Assembly (NCBI GenBank): GCA_002419365.1
Contig: DIGA01000050.1
Coordinates: 1 to 12,314, forward strand
DNA: 12,314 nt
Source: Mageeibacillus sp. UBA5734
GTDB taxonomy: Bacteria; Bacillota; Clostridia; Saccharofermentanales; UBA5734
Direction: 5' to 3'
The first letter of the stretch is position 1. The number at the start of each line of letters is the position of its first letter. Positions 7,034-12,314 of the stretch are shown piece after piece. The position numbers and the translations under genes were made by a program. The notes under the pieces are model-generated. The model ran no database searches. It saw only the letters and a list, made by a program, of their open reading frames with translations, and was not told where the DNA came from.

Positions 7034-8286
7034 GCTTTCACCTGCTCCGCCCAAGGCTGGCCATAACGGTACACCAGGACTTTGAGGCCATTTTGCCGAA
7101 AAAGGGAGCCCCCTACTTTGCTGTCAAAGTTGGGGTTCGCAGCAAAAACGGCAGCTCCTTTTTCAGCAGTCTCCGGCAGGGCGAGGATGACGTGGCAGGG
7201 TCGGTCGGGCCGGTTTTGGCGGGCGAGCAAGGGCAGGATGGGGTCGATGCTGGCTTTTTCATGGGCGGTGGTGAGCAGATAAATCGTCCGGGCGGACTCA
7301 AACAGGGCGTGGCCTTTGCGCAGCAGGTCTGCCAGCGGCACCGGGGCAGAAAAGGACATGCCTCCCAGCCAAGTGCGCAGGGATTCAAAATCCTGCAGGG
7401 ACTGGGCCGTGCGGGATTCGACCAGATGAGGACCCTGGTTGCTGATCAGGCGGACAGGGATTTGCTGGCTCAGGTAGGCATGCAACAGGGTGCAGGCGGC
7501 ACTGCAGAGAGCGTCAGCAGCCTGCCAGGCAAGACGTCCGGACCATGCCGGCTGGGAAAAATCGAGGATCAGGAGCACCTGCGGCTCGATCGCCTGGCCA
7601 TACTGTCGGGTCAGCAACGTTTGCTGGCGCAGCGAGGCTTTCCAATGGATCTCGCGCCGGGAGTCACCGGGCTGGTACGGGCGCACCGTGGCATAAGGCT
7701 CGGAATTGTCATTACTGGGCCGGGCCAGATGGGCCGCCGCTTGCCGGGCCTGGGCCTGTCCTTCCAGGGTGACCCCTGTCTCAAAACCGGGCAGAACCAG
7801 GAGTTCCGGCATCCGGTAATACGGCAGATGGCGCAGGTCAAAAGGCAGGCGTACCAGGTTGAAACAATCGATGAAATCGATCACGGTCATTCCGACGGGG
7901 TAGCGGCCCCGGTAGGGGCAATGGAGCGGCACATCGAAGTCTCTCTGGCTGTGCGGAGCCAGGTTGAATTCCAGACGGGCAGGCTCGGGATCTTCAGCCT
8001 GGTTGATCCGGATCCTTAGCAAAGGATAGGGCAGGACCTTTTCATTGTGAATCTGGAGCTGCAGATGGACGCGATCGCCATGCTGGACTTGGCTGGAGCT
8101 GGTCTGCTGGAGGAAAGAAAAGGTCCAGGCCGCATAGAGGTTGACCAGCAAAGCCAAAAGAGACAGCAGGATCTGGGCCAGGAACAAGACAAAAAACGGG
8201 CGTTCCCCGCTGGCCAGTCCAGCGATCAGGAAAAACCCAGCCAGGCTGTAATAGATCGGACGCCAGCCTTTCAAGGCCGGAATCAT
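7030..8286 (-). CDS. DUF58 family (vWA-like) membrane protein
   Basis: The 418-aa product has two close N-terminal membrane helices (about 11-26 and 30-55), a beta-rich segment, and the DUF58 hallmark around residues 199-229: YATVRPYQPGDSRREIHWKA, then LLTRQYG. A vWA-like fold follows. In the DUF58 neighbourhood the LILDFS strand gives Asp242 and Ser244, but the next metal-site position is Pro/Ala, so a classical DxSxS MIDAS is incomplete. DUF58 proteins are usually encoded next to MoxR ATPases, which probably act on them. Here the ATG overlaps the moxR stop by ATGA (8283-8286), and its own stop overlaps the transglutaminase start. Its Shine-Dalgarno sequence is weak, so it is likely translationally coupled to moxR. 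Confidence 0.93.
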   Translation of the reverse strand: MIPALKGWRPIYYSLAGFFLIAGLASGERPFFVLFLAQILLSLLALLVNLYAAWTFSFLQQTSSSQVQHGDRVHLQLQIHNEKVLPYPLLRIRINQAEDPEPARLEFNLAPHSQRDFDVPLHCPYRGRYPVGMTVIDFIDCFNLVRLPFDLRHLPYYRMPELLVLPGFETGVTLEGQAQARQAAAHLARPSNDNSEPYATVRPYQPGDSRREIHWKASLRQQTLLTRQYGQAIEPQVLLILDFSQPAWSGRLAWQAADALCSAACTLLHAYLSQQIPVRLISNQGPHLVESRTAQSLQDFESLRTWLGGMSFSAPVPLADLLRKGHALFESARTIYLLTTAHEKASIDPILPLLARQNRPDRPCHVILALPETAEKGAAVFAANPNFDSKVGGSLFRQNGLKVLVYRYGQPWAEQVKA

Positions 8287-9221
8287 AACAGGACTGGGAT
8301 CTTGGTTTCCCGGATCAGGCGGCCGAACAGTTTCACCAGCGCCGTACGGTCCAGGGCCGCTTCCGGCCGCAGGACCAGGCGATGCGACCAGACCGGTTCC
8401 AGCAGTGACTGGACATCGTCAGGGATGACAAAAGTCCGTCCAGCAAGAAAAGCCTGTGCCCGGGCAGCCTGCATCAGAGCGATCCCGCCGCGCGGACTGA
8501 TGCCCAGCGCGATCGCTTCCTGGACGCGGGTCCAGGCCACGAGGCGGCTGATGTATTCGAGGATCGGGTCAGACACCCGCACGGCTTCACACGCCTGCTG
8601 CAGCGCTTCGATCTCCGGCTGCGTCACCACAGCCGGCAAGGACTGGACCAGGTGTGTTTTCAGGTGTTGCTGCAAAATGGCGATTTCTTCGTCCTGGGTG
8701 GGGTAACCGAGGTGGATCCGCAGCAGGAACCGGTCGAGCTGGGCTTCCGGCAAGGGAAAGGTCCCGGAAAATTCGATTGGATTCTGGGTGGCCAGGACCA
8801 TGAATGGCTGCGGCAGCGGGTAAGTCTGGCCATCGACGGTGACCTGTCCTTCCTGCATCGCCTCCAAAAGGCTGGACTGCGTTTTCGGACTGCTGCGGTT
8901 GATTTCGTCCGCCAGGATGATCTGGCTCATGATCGCACCGGTGTGAAACGTCATCGCACCCTGTTTCAAGTCGTACACAGTGTAGCCGGTGATGTCAGAC
9001 GGCAGCACATCCGGTGTGAACTGGATGCGCTGGAACATAAGGCCCAGTGAACGCGCAAAGGCGTGGGCCAAGGTTGTCTTGCCCACGCCAGGAACATCCT
9101 CGACCAGGCAGTGGCCCCGGCAAAGCAAGGCGATCATAAGCAATTGGATCGCCTCTTGTTTGCCGACCAGCACCTGGCCAATATTATCTTGTAGCTTTCG
9201 GGTCAGTTCTGTCGCTTCCAT
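8283..9221 (-). CDS. MoxR family AAA+ ATPase
   Basis: The 312-aa product is a typical MoxR ATPase in length and motif order: Walker A VPGVGKTT (43-50), Walker B IILADE (101-106) followed by INRSSPKTQSSLLEAMQE, sensor 1 ATQNP (144-148), the arginine-finger region PLPEAQLDRFLL (157-168) and sensor 2 SPRGG (242-246). MoxR proteins are cytoplasmic, probably hexameric, and thought to remodel or activate vWA-domain partners. The partner here is most likely the DUF58 protein encoded directly downstream. It starts 18 bp after the stop of the 158-aa gene. There is no strong Shine-Dalgarno sequence, so re-initiation from the upstream gene is possible. An ATG at 9240, overlapping the upstream stop, is out of frame and not used. 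Confidence 0.95.
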   Translation of the reverse strand: MEATELTRKLQDNIGQVLVGKQEAIQLLMIALLCRGHCLVEDVPGVGKTTLAHAFARSLGLMFQRIQFTPDVLPSDITGYTVYDLKQGAMTFHTGAIMSQIILADEINRSSPKTQSSLLEAMQEGQVTVDGQTYPLPQPFMVLATQNPIEFSGTFPLPEAQLDRFLLRIHLGYPTQDEEIAILQQHLKTHLVQSLPAVVTQPEIEALQQACEAVRVSDPILEYISRLVAWTRVQEAIALGISPRGGIALMQAARAQAFLAGRTFVIPDDVQSLLEPVWSHRLVLRPEAALDRTALVKLFGRLIRETKIPVLL

Positions 9222-9239
9222 GCCAGCCGTTCGCTTGCA

Positions 9240-9716
9240 TCAGCCATGCAAGGCCCGTTCGTTTTCAACCATTTTCCGGCGCACAATATCCACCAGAGCT
9301 TCGAATTCATAATAGTTCCTGGCGGTGTTGAACTCGATCACCAGATCGGGCTCATTGCTCGTGCCGAGCACCAGTTTGAAAACGCCCAGCAGCAGACAGG
9401 TGTCGAATTCGAGGCACTGGATCTTGGAATACATGATGTGGCGGATGCGATAGCCGCCATAGTCGAGTTCGAGAGCGGTCTGGCCTTCCTCGACAGCGAT
9501 CAGGCCATACGTGGTGGCGATCAAAAGAACCGCCGGGGCATAGATCTGGGTTTTCTTGACCGCATCGGTGTATTCACGCTGGATGTTGACAATGTCGAGG
9601 ATTTCTTCCTTTTCCGTGATTGCCAGTTCTTTTTTCAGGACGGTTTTGAAAATGCTGGGGGTCTCGAAATTGCTGGCCAGGATTTTCTGGATCTTCTGCT
9701 CGAGTTCCTGTTTCAT
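9240..9716 (-). CDS. 158-aa protein with a probable PH-like domain, first gene of the MoxR operon
   Basis: This is a conserved-looking small protein that I cannot name. Residues 1-60 are charged and helical (Lys/Glu/Ile-rich, starting MKQELEQKIQKIL). Residues about 60-150 alternate beta strands and end in an amphipathic helix. A core pattern of IMYSKIQCLEFDTCLLLGVF followed by LVIEFNTARNYYEFEALVDIVRRKM recalls bacterial PH-like (bPH/GRAM-type) domains. There is no signal peptide or membrane helix, so it is probably cytoplasmic, or bound to the membrane face or a partner. GGGAGGG lies 7 nt before the ATG. The gene is 18 bp upstream of moxR and first in the operon, which suggests a partner or regulator of the MoxR/DUF58/transglutaminase set. 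The gene call is sure; the PH-like fold is inferred from pattern. Confidence 0.85.
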   Translation of the reverse strand: MKQELEQKIQKILASNFETPSIFKTVLKKELAITEKEEILDIVNIQREYTDAVKKTQIYAPAVLLIATTYGLIAVEEGQTALELDYGGYRIRHIMYSKIQCLEFDTCLLLGVFKLVLGTSNEPDLVIEFNTARNYYEFEALVDIVRRKMVENERALHG

Positions 9717-9723
9717 TCAAAGT

Positions 9724-9732
9724 CCCTCCCTT
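9724..9732 (-). promoter_or_regulatory. ribosome binding site of the 158-aa gene
   Basis: AAGGGAGGG on the minus strand ends 7 nt before the ATG at 9716. It is a strong site for the first gene of the operon. Confidence 0.75.
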
Positions 9733-9733
9733 C

Positions 9734-9748
9734 ACCACGATCCGTGGT
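9734..9748 (-). repeat. hairpin in the leader of the MoxR operon
   Basis: ACCACG (9734-9739) and CGTGGT (9743-9748) are exact reverse complements around a 3-nt loop, directly upstream of the Shine-Dalgarno sequence. The stem is only 6 bp. Its centre (ACGATCCGT) is one base from the ACGATCGT palindromes found twice further upstream, so it may be a degenerate third copy of the same DNA site rather than an RNA structure. Confidence 0.4.
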
Positions 9749-9754
9749 TTCTGG

Positions 9755-9786
9755 ACGATCGTCAGACCGGAACCGTCAACGATCGT
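9755..9786. promoter_or_regulatory. two ACGATCGT palindromes, candidate operator
   Basis: The 8-bp palindrome ACGATCGT occurs at 9755-9762 (within the 10-bp palindrome GACGATCGTC) and again at 9779-9786. The centres are 24 bp apart, a little over two helical turns. Both lie between the probable -10 (9804-9809) and the start of the 158-aa gene, where a bound repressor could block elongation. A near copy sits at 9737-9745. The sites are directly visible; operator function is inferred. Confidence 0.35.
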
Positions 9787-9803
9787 GATTCGTTGTCAGT
9801 TTT

Positions 9804-9809
9804 ATTATA
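9804..9809 (-). promoter_or_regulatory. probable -10 element for the MoxR operon
   Basis: A perfect TATAAT on the minus strand lies in the 127-bp gap between the permease stop and the 158-aa gene. Transcription would start near 9797. The base stretch 17 bp upstream (ACCGCC) is a poor -35, and the TTGCAA nearby is 22 bp away, which is too far. The promoter may therefore need an activator, or the operon may be read from upstream. I see no clear terminator after the permease gene. Confidence 0.45.
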
Positions 9810-9843
9810 CACCGAAACGGGGATGGGGCGGTTGCAATTTCCG

Positions 9844-11163
9844 CTACCGGCTCTTTTGCCCCGGCAAAGTCTCATTCAAAAAGATCGCGACGAGGGTAGC
9901 GACGACGACGGGGGATTTGCCAAAAACGGTCGTGACCCAGGGCGGAAAGGAGGCCAGGGCGGCAGAGGCGGAGGTGATGCCGACGCCGAGGGCGACGGAG
10001 AGACCGACGACGGAGGTGCCGCGCACATCGATCGGGTGGGCGTGGATCAGTTTGAGGCCATTCATGGCGATGATCGCAAAGACCGAGATCGTCGCGCCGC
10101 CGAGGACGCTTTTCGGGATCGTAGTCAGCAGAGCGGAGAATTTCGGCATCAGGGCGGCGAGCAAAATGATCGCGCTGGCCAGGCCAAACACGCTTCGGTT
10201 GACGACCTTGGTCGTGCTGACGATGCCGACATTCTGGCTGTACGTCGCGGTCGGCAGTCCACCGATCAGCGCGCCGATCAGGCCGGCTGCGCCATTGGCA
10301 ATGACACCACCCTGGAGTTCCTGGTCCACAGGTTCACGGTCGTAGCCTCCGATCGTCACGGCGGAAAAGTCGCCGATGGCCTGGATGGCATTGATCACAA
10401 ACAGCACGGAAATGATGATCGCACTGGAGGCTTCGAACTGGATGCCAAAATGGAGTGGCTGGGGCAGCTGGATGAAACTGGCGCTGGCAACCGACTGCAG
10501 GGAGGTCATCCCGAAAAGGGAGGCAAAGAGATAGCCGATGATCATGCCAAACAGGATCGAAGCGGTTTTGACGATGCCCTTGCCATAATGGTTGAGCACG
10601 GTCACGATGGTCAGGGTGAAGAAGGCGACCAGCCAGTTTTGCCAGGACCCATAGTCTTTGGCTCCGACACCACCCGCCATGTAGTTGATCGCCGTCGGAT
10701 AGAGGGACAGTCCGATGGTGAATACGACGATGCCAGAGACGAGCGGCGGGAAAAACTGGCGCAAGGGCTTCATGAAGGCACCGACCAGAATGGCAGCGAT
10801 ACCACCGATGATCTGGGCGCCAAAGACCGTGCTCAGGGGGTATTGCCCAGCGATGGCTGTCAGGGCCGGCAAATAGGAAAAGCTGACGCCGATGATGACG
10901 GGCAGCCCGGAGCCAAACCAGCGGAAGGCGGGAAAAATCTGGATGACCGTGGCAATCGCTGCCATCAGGAGAGAAGACTGGATCAGGAGGACGCTGTCCG
11001 CCTGGGACAAGCCCGCGACGCCAGACACGACAATCGCCGGAGTGACACAACCGACCACCATGGCCAGGACATGCTGCAAGGCGAGGGGCAGCAACTGCAG
11101 CAAGGGCAGTTTCCCCCGCCAGCTGTACAGGGCTGGGTTAGAAGAGCTTTCTTTCTGGGTCAT
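9844..11163 (-). CDS. NCS2 family nucleobase permease, probably xanthine/purine
   Basis: The 439-aa product has the length, hydrophobicity and motifs of the NCS2 (uracil-xanthine permease, NAT) family, with about 14 membrane segments in the inner membrane. The TM10 signature reads SQNVGIVSTTK (309-319). A Gln in the first position of this motif is typical of xanthine/urate members, while uracil carriers have Glu. The TM8 stretch reads INAIQAIGDFSA, with Gln261 where XanQ/UraA-type proteins carry an important Glu. The start at 11163 overlaps the MocA-like stop by ATGA, so the two are translationally coupled, and the genetic context supports purine uptake for a molybdenum hydroxylase. Exact substrate is not provable from sequence; guanine, hypoxanthine or urate are alternatives. 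Confidence 0.9.
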   Translation of the reverse strand: MTQKESSSNPALYSWRGKLPLLQLLPLALQHVLAMVVGCVTPAIVVSGVAGLSQADSVLLIQSSLLMAAIATVIQIFPAFRWFGSGLPVIIGVSFSYLPALTAIAGQYPLSTVFGAQIIGGIAAILVGAFMKPLRQFFPPLVSGIVVFTIGLSLYPTAINYMAGGVGAKDYGSWQNWLVAFFTLTIVTVLNHYGKGIVKTASILFGMIIGYLFASLFGMTSLQSVASASFIQLPQPLHFGIQFEASSAIIISVLFVINAIQAIGDFSAVTIGGYDREPVDQELQGGVIANGAAGLIGALIGGLPTATYSQNVGIVSTTKVVNRSVFGLASAIILLAALMPKFSALLTTIPKSVLGGATISVFAIIAMNGLKLIHAHPIDVRGTSVVGLSVALGVGITSASAALASFPPWVTTVFGKSPVVVATLVAIFLNETLPGQKSR

Positions 11164-11765
11164 GGTTGATCCTGCCTTTCCATGTGATCGATATCGATTT
11201 GCTCACGTGCGGCTATATCATACCACGCCGTGTCATCAGCGTGGCGGACACAAACGACGCGGCCGCCGTGATCACCTTCGAGTGTCATCAGCTCAGGGAA
11301 ATACACCTGGTCAAACGAGACGGGATTGCCTGGAATACCGGCATGACCCACGGTCAGGATCCCGGACGGGGTCACGCGAGCCCGGTCCAGAAAAGCAGCC
11401 AGCGTTTCATTTTTCAACCAGGGCTGATCCGCAACGAGAAAAACGGCCGCCCTCCGGTCCGGGCACACGCTGTCCGATTCCCCCACAGCCGCCAGTCCGA
11501 GCCGGATGCTGTGGGAAATCCCGGCTTCCGGTTGATCGTTTTCCACAACCTGAGCGCCGATCGCACGGGCACTGGCGATGATCTCCGGGAAACGGGTTAC
11601 CACGATGATCTGGCACTGGTCCGGATGGTTGTGCTGGTAATCCGCCAAAATAGCAAGCCCGTGCTGATAGAGCGGCTGGCCATTCACCAGGGCCAGCAAT
11701 TTATTACTGCCATAGCGCGTGCTCAGACCAGCAGCAAGATAGATCAGATCCAGGTAACGGTCCAT
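11160..11765 (-). CDS. mocA: MocA-type molybdenum cofactor cytidylyltransferase (NTP transferase family)
   Basis: The 201-aa product has the MobA/MocA nucleotidyltransferase fold. The N-terminal signature is LAAGLSTRYGSNKLL (10-24) with the dinucleotide-binding glycine and lysine. VADQPWL (111-117) carries the metal-binding Asp-Gln-Pro. GNPVSF (146-151) and LEGDHGGR (162-169) match the MocA branch. MocA enzymes join CTP to molybdopterin to give the MCD cofactor needed by xanthine-dehydrogenase-family enzymes. The YgfJ-type relatives in selenium-dependent hydroxylase clusters have the same look, so the exact nucleotide (CTP versus another) is unproven. GGAGG lies six bases before the ATG, inside the end of the NTPase gene; 3 bp separate the two genes, and the stop overlaps the permease start. 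Confidence 0.88.
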   Translation of the reverse strand: MDRYLDLIYLAAGLSTRYGSNKLLALVNGQPLYQHGLAILADYQHNHPDQCQIIVVTRFPEIIASARAIGAQVVENDQPEAGISHSIRLGLAAVGESDSVCPDRRAAVFLVADQPWLKNETLAAFLDRARVTPSGILTVGHAGIPGNPVSFDQVYFPELMTLEGDHGGRVVCVRHADDTAWYDIAAREQIDIDHMERQDQP

Positions 11766-11768
11766 GGT

Positions 11769-12281
11769 TCACCTCCAGGCATCAAGCATCTTGTGATAGG
11801 CCGCCTCACGCTCGATCTCGTCCAGATCGAGGTGCAGACAGCCAGGCCAGGCTCGCAATTCAGCGAGGAAAGGCACCGGTGCCTTCTGGACCACCGCCAG
11901 GACAGGCTTCTTCGACTGGGCAAAGACAGCCCGGACCGCAGCATGAAAAGGTTCGACCGACGCTTCAAAACGGCCAATTTCGTCGAGCAACATGCAGTCG
12001 GATGAGGCAGTCAATGACTGGTTCAGGCAGGTTACCCCAAGGGTCGCGAATGTGTCCGGAATACCGACACTCAGACCGGGTGCCTGCAGGGCCGAAATCG
12101 GCAGATCATTGAGCTGGTCCGGGCAGTCCACCAGGCTGTGCAGATAGTGGCCACGGCGCTGCCCTGCGATGGTGTAGGGCAAGGTGACAAAGCCGGATGG
12201 CTTCACATGCAGGTCCGCCAGCAACCGTTGGGCCAGGGTCGACTTGCCGCTGCCGCGCCTGCCGGTGAGGGTGATGTGCAT
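11769..12281 (-). CDS. THEP1/DUF265-type P-loop nucleoside triphosphatase
   Basis: The 170-aa product starts with a P-loop, TGRRGSGKST (6-15), has a Walker B-like LLDEIGRFE (98-106) with the family-typical Asp-Glu-Ile-Gly, and a late KPVLAVVQK strand (125-133). Order and length match THEP1/NTPase_1 (DUF265) proteins, soluble P-loop enzymes that hydrolyse nucleoside triphosphates in vitro and whose cellular role is unclear. GGGAGG lies 7 nt before the ATG, and the ATG overlaps the preceding gene's stop as TGATG. Its tight coupling to a MocA-type gene suggests a role in maturing or loading a molybdenum hydroxylase. That role is inferred; simple nucleotide clean-up is the alternative. Confidence 0.85.
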   Translation of the reverse strand: MHITLTGRRGSGKSTLAQRLLADLHVKPSGFVTLPYTIAGQRRGHYLHSLVDCPDQLNDLPISALQAPGLSVGIPDTFATLGVTCLNQSLTASSDCMLLDEIGRFEASVEPFHAAVRAVFAQSKKPVLAVVQKAPVPFLAELRAWPGCLHLDLDEIEREAAYHKMLDAWR

Positions 12282-12314
12282 CAGGCGTCCTCCCCCCTTC
12301 TGGCTGCTGCAGCA
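12281..12314 (-). CDS. C-terminal tail of an upstream operon gene, cut by the window edge
   Basis: Reading the minus strand from the right edge, one frame is open and ends AAARRGEDA followed by TGA (12281-12283). That stop overlaps the NTPase start as TGATG, the same coupling style as the rest of the operon. Ten or fewer residues are visible, so the gene cannot be identified. From context a molybdenum hydroxylase subunit or accessory protein would fit. It could also be noncoding leader, because one frame being open over 34 bases means little. Confidence 0.45.
   Translation of the reverse strand, partial: AAAARRGEDA
12289..12294 (-). promoter_or_regulatory. ribosome binding site of the THEP1-type NTPase gene
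   Basis: GGGAGG on the minus strand, within the longer AAGGGGGGAGG run, sits 7 nt before the ATG at 12281 and supports that start. Confidence 0.7.

Noticed and set aside
7034..7054. Upstream ATG adding seven residues to the transglutaminase-like protein
   Set aside because: It has no clear ribosome binding site. The ATG at 7033 forms the same ATGA overlap as its neighbours.
4745..9716. MoxR/vWA-type anti-phage defence system
   Set aside because: The MoxR-DUF58-transglutaminase set is a common housekeeping-like envelope cluster. There is no nuclease, toxin or mobile-element context.
9556..11169. 537-codon open frame on the plus strand
   Set aside because: It is antisense to the permease and the 158-aa gene. 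Its product is Asp/Gly/Arg-rich low-complexity protein, as expected for the mirror of hydrophobic codons.
1..12314. tRNA, rRNA, CRISPR repeats, insertion sequences, attachment sites
   Set aside because: No repeated spacer pattern, transposase motif, terminal inverted repeat, tRNA-like cloverleaf or rRNA sequence was recognised, and almost all of the DNA is covered by coding sequence.

Overview
The window looks like a chromosomal segment of a moderately GC-rich bacterium, most likely Bacillota (Firmicutes). Clear Shine-Dalgarno sequences (AGGAGG-like, 5-8 nt from the start) precede most genes, spacing is tight with ATGA/TGATG overlaps, and the third codon position is mostly G/C. This placement is an inference: no rRNA or other phylogenetic marker is present. 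There is no mobile element, CRISPR array, tRNA or rRNA gene.

Layout from left to right. (1) 1-199: short region downstream of leuD with a perfect 10-bp-stem hairpin and possibly the tail of a plus-strand gene. (2) 200-2233, minus strand: leuC-leuD, both subunits of isopropylmalate isomerase, behind a good sigma-A-type promoter (2325-2353) and a leader of about 85 nt. (3) 2466-4772, plus strand: a very large polytopic membrane protein resembling the DUF2339 family, divergent from leuCD. (4) 4745-9716, minus strand: an apparent four-gene operon reading 158-aa PH-like protein, MoxR AAA+ ATPase, DUF58 protein, membrane transglutaminase-like protein. The last three are joined by ATGA overlaps, and the last runs 28 bp into the 3' end of the convergent DUF2339-like gene. 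(5) 9844 to the right edge, minus strand: the end of another operon reading [unknown gene tail], THEP1/DUF265-type NTPase, MocA-type molybdenum cofactor cytidylyltransferase, NCS2 purine (xanthine-type) permease.

How the genes fit together. LeuC and LeuD form the [4Fe-4S] isomerase of leucine synthesis. MoxR, DUF58 and the transglutaminase-like protein form a widespread trio in which MoxR is thought to act as a chaperone-like ATPase on the vWA-like DUF58 protein, with the membrane transglutaminase facing outward. The small first gene is the least familiar member. The right-hand operon pairs a MocA-family enzyme, which makes the cytosine-dinucleotide form of the molybdenum cofactor used by xanthine-dehydrogenase-family enzymes, with a purine permease. 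It therefore looks like the edge of a purine or selenium-dependent molybdenum hydroxylase locus whose catalytic subunits would lie to the right.

The most unusual points are the coupled NTPase-MocA-permease operon, a Gln where studied NCS2 transporters have an essential Glu in the permease, a cluster of ACGATCGT palindromes in the leader of the MoxR operon, and the gene-end overlap between the DUF2339-like gene and the transglutaminase gene.
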